DNA of 64,000 nt from Siphonodentalium dalli (GCA_032622095.1 CP136064.1:149421819-149485818); one strand, 5' to 3'. Counted from the stretch's first letter, positions 1 to 12,360 are shown. Numbers and translations are program-made. The notes: a model not told the origin generated them from the sequence alone.

Positions 1-1400
1 ATGAGGTGTATATTCAAGTATGGAAGGTATGAGTGGTCATGTGTGTGGGGTATTGGTATACCTGAAGGATTGTATGGCCATTACTGAGGTGTATACAAGT
101 ATGTACACCTGGAGTGACTCTATGGTCATGGATGGAGTTGTATATGTACTGCTATACTTAAAGTAATTGACCACCTCCAACGGGATGTCACCCTGTTAAT
201 ACCACAGTATTATACTGCGATATCCCCCAACACCACTTTAAGGATACAGCTTATTACCACAACCAAGTGTGAACCACGGTCACACCATGATGCAAGCAGT
301 CACGGTTCGGGGCGATTTTTACAGACAATATACTAACACCAAATAAAAAAGTATCTTCGTTTCCGGTAACGGAGGGCAAAAAATTAGGGTACGGAGGGGG
401 TAAACCTCTTACTTTTTTTCTTTTTTTAAATTCCCATAATGCACAAGGTAATAACAGCCCTTCCTTAATGTATTGTAGATACAGATATACTATGTAATAA
501 TGTATATATAGTCTATCTAGATATAATATTGTAATAAACTTGCAAAGCACTTTATTTTATATTCTTTTATTTAAGTTTTTATTTATCATATGGCCTGGCA
601 ATAACAGGAGTCAGACTGCTTTGTACAAATCTCGCATATAGGAGTGGCTGTCTTAAATCTTTTTTCTTAGGGAAGCTTTCACAATACCACTACCTTCCCC
701 ACATTGGACACAAAAATACTAAGTCAATACCTCTATAAAACTGATATAGACTTTATTCTGGTTAGTTGAAATTATTATTTACAAATTATAGTCAGGACTA
801 TTATATATGATTGATTCTTGGTATAATTTAGTACATGCATGTAGAATTAAGTAGTTATTCCATAATAACATGTTGCGTTAAAGCATGAGTTCCCTGTATG
901 TGAACAATATTGACCTGCTAAAACGATTCCCACCTCCCTGCACCTTTCCACAAATCATCATGTTTCATCCAATTTTCATACTGGGGTTACATGCTTCAGT
1001 ACCTAACTATCAGAAAATTTAACAACAGATTGTTGAGAATTTGTATGAAACAATCAATTGTCATATATGTCCAAAGCCATTTAATTTCTATTAATCAACA
1101 ACCCCAAACATTTCAAATTGAGTTAATAAACATATTCCATACCCATCAGTCTAAAAGACTTTGGGTTAAAGTTGCCTATTTTCGAGGAATCGTATTTTGG
1201 ATGTTTGTTAACCCACTATCCCTGGTTTGGTGTGTTTTGTGAGTGCGATTTTGCAAGTTAATTAGGCTAATGACTCATTGAATTGAAACCAGCAACTTAA
1301 ACTAATAATACAAACTGGAAGAATAAAGTCAAGTTGGGAGAATGAGATTGGTAATTTTCAGACTGTAATTTGGGAACTTTGGAATTGTTTTTATTTTTAA
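1..1400. other. No gene recognised
   Basis: AT-rich sequence with only short frames lacking any family motif. No conserved exon, tRNA or clear repeat was seen. Confidence 0.5.
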
Positions 1401-1411
1401 AAAGTTTATGT

Positions 1412-1433
1412 GGGGGGGGGGGGGGGGGGGGGG
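1412..1433 (+). repeat. 22-base poly-G run
   Basis: An uninterrupted run of 22 G follows TTTATGT. It may fold as a G-quadruplex and its length is likely to be variable or mis-sequenced. The frame running through it encodes polyglycine and is not credible. Confidence 0.9.
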
Positions 1434-2087
1434 TGGGAGAATTACAGGTAACAAAGCTATTTTCTTTTTATGCCTATTAAGCAGGCATGGTCTTATTTAT
1501 CGCTCTGCGTACCGGAACACATTTTTCTGCATGCCCAAGTCAAGCCCTGTTCCATGTGTGAGGCAGATAATACATCATTTCATAGTATTCCAAGTATAGG
1601 ACACGAGAATGTTCGATATAAATTTTTTATATAGGGAGTTAAATGAGCGCTGCAGTGCGCCTTTGAAGTGTAGACATCAATTCAGTTAGCATGTGTCATC
1701 AGTCATAATTCTGCGTATACCGAATCGGTATTACCGATAGACTTTTCCTGGAAATTCTATTTTCAGTTTCTGTTTTTCTTTATGGAATAAGGGAGGTCAA
1801 ATTGGGTTTGAGACAACAAAAGTTTTAAACTTCTTCGTGGGAAAGATGTCAAGGACTTGAAATGCTATACAGTTGGAACAATTATCACAATCCACTGCAT
1901 AACTTACATGTACTCAAAAAAGGAGATGTTCTGAATCTAAATAACATTTAATTGCACTTTCAAATCCAATCTAAAACTTTTATGAACCTCTACGGTAATA
2001 GAATTGTTGGATTACAGCAGTATTGTGTCATTTTATTTGGGATTATTAAAACTAAAATATATATGGTGCCTTAATGGAGCCCCACAC

Positions 2088-2350
2088 AAGCAAGTGGTGT
2101 GTCCCCCAAGCAGGTGGTGTGTGAGACAATCGTAATTATCTCATGCGCAAACGTCATGCCGGTCATGGATAAACTGCTTAATCGGAACCAGATAATTTGT
2201 CCAATTTCAAAAGCATGTGGGGAGGTCATGGTTGCATCCCCTTATTGGTGAGAAAATCCTGACGATCATGTACACGACATCATGGACACACAGCTTAATG
2301 GTAATCAGATGCAACCACTTTAAAAGCATGTGGAGAGGCGAACTTTATTC
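2088..2350 (+). repeat. Imperfect tandem duplication
   Basis: AAGCAGGTGGTGTGT-like phrases are repeated at 2088-2130. The block GCTTAATCGGAACCAGAT with AAAAGCATGTGGGGAGG (2174-2225) recurs diverged as GCTTAATGGTAATCAGAT with AAAAGCATGTGGAGAGG (2293-2338). No coding frame spans it. Confidence 0.45.
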
Positions 2351-2669
2351 TCATTTCATTTATCAATTATGCCAAAATCTGAAGTGGTTGTCCTATGATA
2401 TATTACAAGAATTAATCCAACGGGAACCACATATGCAGTAATTAACGGCAAAATTTCAAACGGCAATATTTCAGACAGAAATGTCACTATTACAATAGTA
2501 AACATGTTATAAAAAAATTATATGAACCTTTTGTGAATGTGACATGATTGGTCTTGTAATTTTCCAGTTGAGTGACCCACAATGTAGCACACCGTGAACT
2601 TTACGCGACTTTGCCATGCCATGGTACTAGTATTGACTAGTTAGTCTGTTGGTAACACAGCCTCACAGG

Positions 2670-3070
2670 CCTTCTGGACAGCCTTTATGTGATTCCTTCT
2701 GCTTTCGAACCACTTTCGTATTTTCTGTGAAGGAATGCTATGAACAGGGGTGTGTCCGCATCTATTTACCCCTCATTCTAATTTTATACTCTACAGTACC
2801 TCTCCTGAAATTCAATAACTCTGTGACAGTATGTTTTCAGTGCTCATCAATGAAATACTACTGAGCACTGCTTAGTATAAACTGAATAAGATCTGGACAG
2901 CCTTTATATGGCTCCTTTAAATTTCGAAACCAGTTGCAGTGGGTGCGTGTCCTTGAAGGAGTCAAACTAACAGGGGTGTTCTTACATCTTGTAAACCATA
3001 TCCTAATTAATTTACATGCATCACAGTACTTTTCCTAAAACTAAACTGTTTTAATATCATTTCCTGATAT
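2670..3070 (+). repeat. Diverged tandem duplication, about 215-bp period
   Basis: CTGGACAGCCTTTAT, a TTTCGAA(C)CA block, AACAGGGGTGT and an ACAGTAC(C/T)T block occur in the same order at 2675-2830 and again at 2892-3050. The two halves are clearly diverged. Confidence 0.55.
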
Positions 3071-3365
3071 TACTTGGTTAAAACAGGACAATATTGCAGT
3101 TCAACTTTATATGAAGCACCGAGGACAGCATCTAGTGTTTAACGTACCAAGGCCAGGGTCAAGCAAATTATTACAGCACCAGGGACCTTGAATCAACGAT
3201 AGAGTGATCACAGAACATAACAACAACAGGCCTGCTGAACAGCAGCCCTTTTAATTCAGATTGTCTGGCTTCGGCAATCTGCTACGGCAACCATTTACCG
3301 TGGCCTAGTTTGCTTCAGCAAATGGCTTCGGCATTGCCGATTGCCGTAGCCAATTATGAAGGCTG

Positions 3366-3495
3366 TGAACAGTGTCCGTGAGTGATAAATAATTATAATT
3401 AAATTTTTATTAATATTTACCTATAAGTAGATATCTTCTTTATAGGTAAATATTAATTAAAATTGTATTTTAATTATTTATCACTCACTGTTTAG
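3366..3495. mobile_element. Foldback MITE-like element with 50-bp arms
   Basis: The left arm 3378-3426 (from GTGAGTGATAAATAATTA) and the right arm 3440-3488 (to TAATTATTTATCACTCAC) are near-perfect inverted complements around a 13-base loop. ACAGTG outside the left arm is mirrored by CACTGT outside the right. No coding capacity is seen, so this is probably a small non-autonomous DNA transposon. Confidence 0.8.
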
Positions 3496-4229
3496 AAGGC
3501 CTGTGGTTGGTAATGTCTAATGATTGATTCTTTCTTTCAATCTTTGGAATTGAGTTACCTCCCTGTTTTAAATTTTTGAGAATGCCCTTGAAAAAGGAAA
3601 GAAACACATGCGATCTGACCGATTTCTGCTTCCATGTTGTACAATAAATTAAATATTTCGAATAAGAACAATTTATATAAACATACGAGTTCGTGTGGAG
3701 ATATTCTCTGCTAAGTTGAGCGCGGTTCAAGTTGGTGTACGCCATTCTGAACAAACCCGCGCAAAGTCTTGATGTTTATCACATTAAAACGTTATTATTG
3801 CAAAACGTCATCGTTGCCCTCATATTAAACAAAGTGTTCTCGTCATCTCTGATTGTGAATATTGTAGAATATTTTCACTTTCAAGACATTATTTGTGTTC
3901 TTTATGTGAAAGCCAAACTGTTTACTGTCAACACGAATATTGCATTACTTCCGGTGAGCTGTCTTCAAAATAAGGAAATAGACAAGACGGACCACAACAT
4001 AACGAACCAAAAAACATGATTTTTTAAAGATTGTATCTGTATCTGTATCAAATACGTCCTAGATCCCAATCTGGTTTTTGCCGGACCTGCATAGATCTTT
4101 TATTTCCAAACTTGCGACAATGCAGTATGAAATGTTTCTCGTCTTCAGTTTGCATTGAGCAAAGGATATGGGCAGCCATTCGGTCGGAAATTACACGAAA
4201 TAAAAGTTAATGGTGGTTTGTAAAAACAA

Positions 4230-4860
4230 CTACAATCTATTTCAAAACAATAGTCTCCATTTTCAAACCAATGGTCGTTCTTTGATTCAATAAGAGACAA
4301 TTACGTGTTAACATATATAGATTCACAATCAACGTTGACCGATGCAAAATTAATGTTCTATTTTAATTTAATAGTATTCATTGTTCAACTAATATCTAAT
4401 AACAAACAATTAATACAGCTTTGCTCATATTCAGTAAACGTACATTCCGTTTCAATAGCCATATTTCAAACCAATAGACGATTTCTCACGATCAGTGATT
4501 ATCGTTATCAAACTAATAGACCTTATTGTAAAACTAATAACTCATTGTAAAATTAATATATAAAACCGTAATTAACTTAGGCCTATTGTAAAACTAATAA
4601 CCTATTGTAAAATTAATAGACCTTATTGTAAAACTAATAACTTATAGTAAAACCTATATCTAAAACCGTCATTAACTTATTGTAAAACTAATAACTTATT
4701 GTAAAATTAATAGACCTTAAAATTGTAAAACTAATAATCAATAGACATATTTTAAACCAATATACTATTTCCCACGATCAATGATTATCGTTATCAAACT
4801 AATATCTAATAGCGGAATCAATTATTTCAGGTCAAACCAATGAGCTCATTTGAAATTAAT
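4230..4860 (+). repeat. AT-rich minisatellite of CCAAT/ACTAATA phrases
   Basis: About 20-bp phrases of the form TTATTGTAAAACTAATAAC are repeated many times from 4510 to 4735, in a larger unit that includes ATAAAACCGTAATTAACTTA. They are flanked by two copies of a longer block (4460-4530 and 4740-4810) reading AAACCAATA(G/T)AC, CACGATCA and TTATCGTTATCAAACTAATA. CAAACCAAT occurs at least four times. Confidence 0.75.
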
Positions 4861-4879
4861 GATTAAAACACAAACCTAT

Positions 4880-5360
4880 AAGCAATTCGTAAATTAACGC
4901 TAGGGGCGCTGGCCACCAATTTTGTTCGCAAAATCCGTGACGTCAGAAATATAGAAATAAACATGGGAGTTCCCAATGTCATGTCGATGTGACGATTTGG
5001 AATATGAGTTCACTCGGTGCAAATCAAACGACGATAAATATTCACTATAATATATAGGACATATAGTGGAGTAGATTAAGTCAAATTTTCAAGGCAGTTG
5101 TTCAAATTGTTACTAAAGCATGAAACTTTGCACATATGTACATCTTCTTTAATATTAGATATGGAGCCACGCTGAAATTTCACTTTAACCCCTCTTTTTA
5201 AGGGGTTTTCCAAATTTATAGAGCGTTTTGTGATTATATTATTTAATAAATGTCGCAATTAATCTCACCATGAAATATATAATTTAAAATTAGGCATATT
5301 CAGTTCGTATGACTCTGAGAGATATAATGCCACATTTTAAGGGTAAAATTGGAACTCCCC
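4880..5360. other. Intergenic, no gene recognised
   Basis: Unremarkable AT-rich sequence between the minisatellite and the 3' end of the LINE. Confidence 0.5.
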
Positions 5361-5365
5361 GCCCA

Positions 5366-8300
5366 AGATCAAACTCAAACTCTAACTCAAACTCAAGTGA
5401 TTTTATTTGATGCTCAGTATACATAAATTACAATATGGTAATGGGGCTCTGTGGAAGCCATGGCTTATGTGTCAGAGCCCTATAATAATACAATAATTAT
5501 AATATAGACATAATGTGGGTGCAAGTGCAAGAGGAGAAGAACAGTTGAGAGAGAGAAAGAGATGCAGGTTGGGGAGGGGGAGGGGTGAGGTGGTAAATGG
5601 TGTGCATAATATGTTGAAGATACGCTCATAAGCAATAGAACTATATGTTACTTGATTTCCTGAAACATTATTATTTCAATTTAATGAATGTGTAAGGATG
5701 TGACTGAGTTACCAGTGGATCTCAGTTGATTTGGGCTAAGAATATGGTGCTTTGTTTGTTTTTTGTCCTTTGATGAATTTGAATAATATAGAAGGTGATA
5801 ACACATATGGGTCATTTATGATACATTATAGCTATTGATAAAGTGATCTTTTAGATATTTGGGGTAGTCAATACATGTTTCAATGCGTAATTTGCAATCT
5901 TCAGGGAGGCTATTCCATAATGCTCGGGCTTTGTTTGAGATTGCATTTTTTGAGGGTTTGGTCCCTTTAAATTCATGATATAGATTACCTTTTGATTTTG
6001 AGCGAGTATTATGGCTATGTATATCTGCTAGGTTTGTGAATAATTTTGATAAGGAATCGGGTAGTGCATGTCATCAAGCATTAGTAGTTTGGCTTGTCTG
6101 GAATATGTGGAAATATTACTAGTACCATTTGAGATAATTTTTAGGGCATTCTCCTGTAATTTTCTGATTTTAGTAAGAATTTTTTTGGTTGACGAGCTCC
6201 AGATTGCATTACAGTAGGTCAGGTAGGGTATAATTAACGATAAATACACGGTTTTCAATGTAGCAGTAGGAACAAAGTCACTGATTTTTCTCAGAATTCC
6301 AACATTACTGGAGAGTTTAGAGCATATTAAACTTATGTGTTTGTCCCAAGATAGATTGTCTTCAATTGTGACACCTAAAAATTTAGTATTCGTCACTCTG
6401 TTGATGGTCTTGTCATTTATATTAAGTATTGGTAATACTTCAGGTAGTGAACAATTAGTGAAGAGCATATAATTTGTTTTATCAATGTTCAATGACAATT
6501 TGTTAGCAGCAAACCACTGACTCATATAGTCCATTTCAATGTTAACTCTGTTAAATAGGTTGTGGATATCTTTATCAGAACAAAATGCATTTGTTTGACA
6601 TCTTTACATACACTAGGAAGGTCATTCATGTAGATTAGAAATAGAAGAGGCCCTAAGATATAACCTTGTGGAACACCACATGTAATTTCATTGAGTTCTG
6701 ATATGTGACCATCATATTGGACACATTGTTTTCTATGCGCAAGATAATCATGAAACCATTTCAGTGCAACCCCACGACATCCATAATTCTCTAGTTTTTT
6801 TAGCATTATACTGTGATTAATTGTATCAAATGCCTTAGACAAATCGAGGAACACCCCAATTGTGTGCTCACGATTGTCTAGGGCACCAGTTATTTTTTCT
6901 ATGAGGTCAGTCAGTGCTAGAATTGTGGAATGATTCTTCCTAAAACCATATTGACTACTATATAAAATCTTATGTTTCTCCAAGTACTTAATTAGTCTGT
7001 TATACATAAGTTTTTCAAGTATTTTAGAAAAGATCGGTAGTACAGATACTGGTCTGTAGTTGCCAATTACACTTGGGTCTTTTGCTTTAAAGATTGGTGA
7101 TACTTTAGCAAATTTCATTTGTTCTGGGAATACACCCTGTGAGAGAGATAAGTTACAGATATATGTCAGAGGTTGAATAAAAAATTCTGCACACTGTTTT
7201 AAGGCACCACAATTAAATTCATCTAATCCAGCAGCTTTTTTTGAGTCTATGTTATTTAGTATATTCATTATCTCTAATTCTCCAGCAGGTTCAATATAAA
7301 ATGAAGATAATTTGGGAACTGGGAGAAATTCATTAGGATCTTTAGTTGAGTTTATCTTTGCCGCAAGGTTAGGTCCAATATTAGTGAAGAATTCATTGAA
7401 TTTTTCTGCAATTTTTACTTTACCATTTATGTACTTGTTTTCATGTAGAAATTGTTTCACAGTAATATTGTTTTTGTTCTTATTGAGGATTTTTTTCAGT
7501 ACTGCCCGGGTTGATTTCATGTTTCCTTGGAAACGCTCAAATTTGTTATGGTAATAGCTTCGTTTCGCCATTCTTATTATAGTGATTAATCTATTTTTAT
7601 ATGCTTTGTATCTTTCATTGTTATATTTAGATCTGTTTTGTAAGAAGTTTCTATACAATTTATTCTTTCTCTTGATTGAGTTAACTATTCCTGCTGTTAT
7701 CCACGGATTGTTGTTATGAGTCCTAATTTTCTTTCTACGCTTTGGAAAGCTGTGATTGTATGCATCACTCATATAATCAATGAAAGTTTCATAGGATGAA
7801 TTGCAGTCGGTACTGTTGTAAATAGTGCCCCAGTCCATAGAGGATATCTTATTGTTGAAGTTTTGAATGTTCTGATTTGAAAATTCACGTTGGTAGATGT
7901 ACATCTCTTTATTTGAGCAGTGTTTATTTTCATGCCCAGTTATTATAAGGAATATTGGTAGGTGATCAGATATATCTTCAACAAAAATGCCTGAGTATTT
8001 TGGGGAAGAATGGTGACAGTTGGTGAATATGTTGTCTATTAGGGTTGCACTGAACTCTGTTATTCGTGTTGGTTTAGTTATCATTGGGAGGAACATAAAA
8101 GATTTCAATAGATTGGTGAAATCTTTACCTGCATTATTATCAGATCCTAGATTAATATTAAAGTCTCCCAACAAGATACAATCCCGCTTCTCTTTGGTTA
8201 TTTTCAACATTATAGACTCCATTTTCTCCATGAATTTCTCAAGATCTGAATTTGGGGGTCGATATATGCAGCCTACTATTTGTTTTTTCCCTCTATCATT

Positions 8301-9125
8301 TTCCAGCTCAATGAAAATGCTTTCAAGAAAGTCATTGTTGATGTTCAAATCAGTACGGATCTTAGTTTTTAGTGAAGAAATTATATAAAGTCCAACTCCT
8401 CCTCCCCCTTTATTTTCTCTGTGACTTTCAATCAAGTTATATCCATTTAGTTTCATGAGGTTCATTGGTGAGTTATTAGATAACCATGTTTCAGTAACAC
8501 CTATAATGTCAAAGTTATGTCTGCAATTGTTGAGGAAGGTTGATAATTTATCTATGTTCTTACTTATGGATCTCATATTAAAGTGAATCATAGATGCTGT
8601 TATACTATTGTCGATATGTTTAATTTTTTCATTGAATTCTTCTAATAATAGATAATTTGAGGAATTTGGGTAGTCTAACAAACTCGCATTTTCTTCTGAT
8701 TCATACTCATTTTGAAAATCATCGTTTAATGTAAAGGGGTTTGTTAGCAGTTGTTTCATGTTTGGCAGATCTAAGTGATTTACATTTTGTTTCATGTCAT
8801 ATATTGCTAGCTTGAAGAGAGCTTCTTCTTCAATATGATTGAAGGGGAAGACTTCTTGAATACAGTGGTAGCAGAACCAAGGTGTGTTGTCTTCATCAAG
8901 TTTTCGTAGATCAGTTTTATTTAGCTTAGAGCATTTCAAATGAATCCACTGGTCACACAGGTCACATCCTAGAGCATCTTGGTTGTTTCTTACAGATTTC
9001 TTGCAGGTTGAGCATGGATACTTTATTGGCATTTAGTTATTGGTGGGGTGGGGGTGTGGGGTTGGCTTTGGGTATGGTATAGAGAAAAATAGAAAGGAAA
9101 TTTAAGAGATGGTGCAGTTGGATGA
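5366..9125 (-). mobile_element. Nearly full-length non-LTR retrotransposon (CR1/Jockey-like LINE)
   Basis: The element reads on the minus strand. Its 5' side near 9033-9125 is a G/T-rich leader (complement of ggtggggtgggggtgtgggg). The coding region is 9032-5816. The 3' UTR contains a GA-rich patch (5530-5590) and the end carries a (TTTGAG)n-type short repeat tail at 5366-5396. A PHD finger, an AP-type endonuclease and an RT with no RNase H fit the CR1/Jockey group. I could not delimit the 5' end or find a target duplication. Confidence 0.85.
5816..9032 (-). pseudogene. LINE ORF: PHD finger + AP endonuclease + reverse transcriptase, disabled by two lesions
   Basis: The first frame (9032-6522) starts with a C4HC3 PHD finger at residues 7-57 (C7, C10, C23, C26, H31, C34, C54, C57). 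An endonuclease follows from about 148 (HFNMRS, catalytic TETW with E181, GDFN, SDHLPI). RT motifs come next: GNYRPVSVLPIFSKILEK, GFRKNHST, LDLSKAFDTINH and GVPQGYILGPLLFLIYMNDL. The frame then breaks where FADD should follow (near 6575). The thumb and C-terminal part continue in another frame (6534 to about 6075; MDYMSQWFAANKLSLNIDKT, KFLGVTI). A second frameshift near 6075 moves to a third frame reading HNTRSKSKGNLY and ALWNSLPED, which stops at 5816. The element encoded proteins for its own retrotransposition; this copy cannot. Confidence 0.9.
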
Positions 9126-9148
9126 GGTTTCCAACATAAATCAGTGGT

Positions 9149-9313
9149 TCAATTTTATCCTAGGACTGCCATAGCAGTTGAGGGCCCTAAGCAGAATGAG
9201 GCCCCCAGAGGGTAAATTTAGTGATGCTAGCCCACTATGCGGTGTAGCGTCACTAAATTCACCCTCTGGGGACCTCTTTCTACAAATGACAGACACGCTA
9301 TTTGCAGGCTTGC
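9149..9313 (+). mobile_element. Foldback element, copy 1
   Basis: A hairpin core at 9191-9282 pairs GCAGAATGAGG..CCAGAGGGT with its complement ACCCTCTGGGGACCTC. It is flanked by TTATCCTAGGACTGCCATAG on the left and AAATGACAGACACGCTATTT on the right. The same order is found, inverted, at 17571-17730 and, shortened, at 17889-18002. It is non-coding; the open frames on both strands mirror each other because the sequence is palindromic. Confidence 0.8.
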
Positions 9314-9798
9314 ACTCAAGTCTATATACCTGTAGGCCCATCATACAAGGGAAGCAATCCCCAGTGATACCAGTACCTTTTATGACCATGGAAATGGTAT
9401 ATATCTGTACAGGATATGTCTCTTTTATAAAATGTAATAGATCTCTGGGATGGAGGCACAAATTCTTAGGGACAGGGATGCTGATAATATGAAAATATGT
9501 TTTTTCCCTATTTCTATTCAATAAGTACATGTACACCACGAGGGAAGCAAGCCACCAGTAACCCCTAATTCCCCTTCTATGACCATGGAAATGGTATATA
9601 TTTGTGCAGGAGATGTCCTTTTAATAAAATATACTAGAGCTTTGGGAATGAGGCACTAATTTTTGGGACACCAGAGACAGAGATGCTTTTGACTTTTCAA
9701 CTTTCGAGTCTGTATGGGCTACTACTATGGGCCCATAATAATATACTATGAGATGGACTCCATCATTCACAATCAGAGGGAAGTAAAGGAGTGCTAGG
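9314..9798. other. Intergenic with a diverged local duplication
   Basis: A block around GACCATGGAAATGGTATATAT(C/T)TGT at 9382-9406 recurs at 9581-9605 with similar flanks (GGGAAGCAA(T/G)CC, ACCAGTA, AGGA(T/G)ATGTC). It is a direct duplication about 200 bp apart. No gene was recognised. Confidence 0.5.
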
Positions 9799-9971
9799 TA
9801 TTTGCGCTTAAGCGCAAAGCATTTACACTTAAGCGCAAATGATTTTCAATTAAGCGCAAACAAATTAATAGACACATATTTGTGCTTAAGCGCAAATGAC
9901 ATTCGCTTAAGCCCAAATGATTTATGTTTAAGCGCAAATATTTGCGCTTAATATTTGTGCTTGAGCGCTAA
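9799..9971. repeat. Array of an 18-bp palindrome TTTGCGCTTAAGCGCAAA
   Basis: One perfect copy of the palindrome lies at 9801-9818. Roughly eight more full or half copies (TTAAGCGCAAAT, ATTTGTGCTTAAGCGCAAAT, TTTGCGCTTAA) follow with irregular 8-20 base spacers. The spacing is uneven, so this is not a simple satellite. Each unit can form a hairpin or act as a symmetric protein site. Confidence 0.85.
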
Positions 9972-10280
9972 TAAATAATAAATGTGAAAAGGGCCTCTCA
10001 TAGTGAGAGGGGACTCTAAATTTCTTGAACATTGAAATTCCCTTTGTTTGAGAATTTGTACATGTTTATATTGAATATTCTCAGTAAATAATTATTCTGT
10101 GTGTTTCAAAAGAAATCAGAATAAATTGTTATTGTTTTTAAGTATTGGTTATAGATAACAGTTAATTAGATGCATCCTTACTGTGGAAAACCGATCGCCC
10201 AAGCGATTCACCCAGGTCTGTTGGATGACTCAAACGACTTTTCCTACTATGGCCAGTTTGTACCCTTGATTTGAATGACA

Positions 10281-11070
10281 CATTTAATTGTTTCGTACCA
10301 TGTTTTGGTCATTTCACACCATATATTAGTATGTTTCATTGATTCCCAAAAATGATGAATGGTCATTCGTACATGTGAAAAATTATTTTAATCGTGTTAA
10401 CTTAATGAGAGTGAACCCGACATTTACATGTTAACATACCGGTATTTTTTTTTTTTTTCTTCGAAACAAAATGAACCAATTGAAATTGTCGCGACAAAGT
10501 TAAAGATGCATAATCCGAATTAAAGCTTGAATATTACTATTTCCTTGGCTTCGGGTAAAACATATGTTATTTGAGTTGAGGAACCCACCCATCAAAGCTG
10601 AGAATGATCAGATATTGATTTTTGAAATCTAATATTTTTTACCATCGATAATTTTTAGTGGCCCAATAAAAAGTCGAAAGAGGACGGATGAAGATGGATA
10701 ACTCAAAAAGCAAGTGGCTTTTGTTGTGTCAGATATTTGACAAACCCGCAAAATTTCATTGAACAAAATATTGATAAATAACAGGTTTTGGGCAATTGTA
10801 TACTATATTTGACTGGTTAGCATTATTTTTGGGGCATTAATCGATTCTGGTAAACGAAGTGGCATTTAAAAAAATGGTGTTGTTGTTGAAATATGATGAT
10901 ATGGGAACCATCGAATCGGACTGAGTACCTTTAATGTCATTTAAAAAAAAAATAATACCGGTATACTCAAAGGTACGAATTGTCGAAATGATACAGGAAC
11001 TGGTATGAAATGTCCAGAACCCTGGTGCGAAAAAACTTCCATGGTATGAAATGCCAGCAACCTATTCATC
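10281..11070. repeat. Foldback-like pair of TTTCGTACCA phrase arrays
   Basis: The left part (10281-10345) has TTTCGTACCATGTTTTGGTC and TTTCACACCATA. The right part (10970-11070) has the complements GGTACGAATTGTCGAAATG, GGTATGAAATG and GGTATGAAATGCC. The interior carries no recognisable gene. Confidence 0.5.
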
Positions 11071-11082
11071 CATTGCACATTA

Positions 11083-11560
11083 TCATTTATTTCCAATGGG
11101 CATGGATACGAGTCTCCCATTGGGGAGGGGATCCACCTTGATACATGTATGTTCCGACAGCACCCCCTTGGAAGGAAGTTTCCTACAGATGGCTACAGGG
11201 TAAATGTATATCGGTCCAAAATTTGTTCGAAAATTATTAATTAGATATGACATTTTTGCACGATATGGCTTGTTATCAAACTCCATTTGTACTTAGCTGA
11301 ATATCACTTCAATTTGCCCTAAATCAAGTAATATCATTTTACGACATCACTAATTAAGAGTAATACATGTATGATTTTATGACATCACGATCTGAGTAAT
11401 ACATGGTATGGCTTTGACATGGTGTAATTCTATTTCACTATTAGAATAGGCATAGATACCAATTTTTTGTGATGTCACTCATTAGAAAAAGTTGTCAATA
11501 TTACACTGTTACTAAGAGGCGAACTACCGTAATTAATAGATACATGTAGGGTATTACTTG
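11083..11560. other. No gene recognised
   Basis: A short direct repeat of (A)TTT(T)ATGACATCAC with (T)GAGTAATACATG lies at 11335-11405. No conserved frame was seen. Confidence 0.5.
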
Positions 11561-11673
11561 GTTGGTTTGATATTATAGGCCTGATTTCAGTCCTCAGTAG
11601 CCTCATATCAGCCTTCGTCGTCAGGCTGATTGTGATTACCTCAGGGTGATATAGGGCCTAATATCAAACCAAC
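11561..11673. mobile_element. Small foldback/MITE-like element
   Basis: The arms GTTGGTTTGATATTA (11561-11575) and TAATATCAAACCAAC (11659-11673) are perfect inverted complements. Weaker complementarity continues inwards (AGGCCTGAT; GGGCC). It is about 113 bp and non-coding. Confidence 0.7.
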
Positions 11674-11762
11674 GATGTTGGCGCTGCTAGTCTACAGGGT
11701 CACTGTCTCGTTGTTCCCCTTGCCGAGGAGATATAAATGGGTACAGGACGTTTTGTATCATC

Positions 11763-12035
11763 TTAAGTCATTTCGTACCATATTTTTGGTAGTTTCGTAC
11801 CATATTTTTGGTAGTTTCATACCTTATTGTTTGGTCGTTTCGTACCATGTAGGAAATCAATTGGTCATTTCGTACCATGTTACTACATGTATGTCACACC
11901 ATATGGAAACAAATAAATGATTTTCTACAAAGTACGAAATAAAAAAAAGTAACCAAACATTCCGGTACCCTACCGTTATGTAAAACCAAAAATTATGGTA
12001 TATGGAACGACCATGGTTATGGTATCAAATACTGA
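11763..12035. repeat. TTTCGTACCAT minisatellite with inverted partner
   Basis: About 22-bp units TTTCGTACCATATTTTTGGTAG are repeated five or six times from 11765 to 11905. Complementary phrases (TATGGTATATGGAACGACCA, TTATGGTATCAAATA) follow at 11990-12030. It is the same phrase family as 10281-11070. Confidence 0.65.
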
Positions 12036-12238
12036 AATAATGAAGAAGTCACTGCAGTTGTATATATCATTTATGTGGTCACAATATATGCATGTATAAT
12101 GCAACCTGTAAGTTGACATGACCTCTGTTCTAGTTGGCTTATGATTGAGTTCTGAAGTGCTCTCCGCACTGTCAGGTTTACTTGATCAATACTCCAGCAA
12201 TGTTCAGAATCCGATTCCACGACACTCGTATGAAACGT

Positions 12239-12360
12239 CTAGAAAATAGAATCCATATTTAATAAATCCTTCAGACATTCAATATTACGGATCGCCTGAA
12301 TCAACATCTGACTGTTTGAAGCGTTCCACTCAATGGTTGTTTTCAGAAGAAGTCGTCGCA
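12239..12360 (-). pseudogene. LINE C-terminal remnant 1
   Basis: Reading minus, the frame gives RRLLLKTTIEWNASNSQMLI and then CLKDLLNMDSIF before a stop. This resembles the RxSFxxRTxxEWNxLP...FKxxL terminus of many non-LTR retrotransposon RT proteins. It is short and 5'-truncated. Confidence 0.55.

Noticed and set aside
7312-8388. Plus-strand open frames inside the LINE
   Set aside because: Shadows antisense to the endonuclease and RT coding frame.
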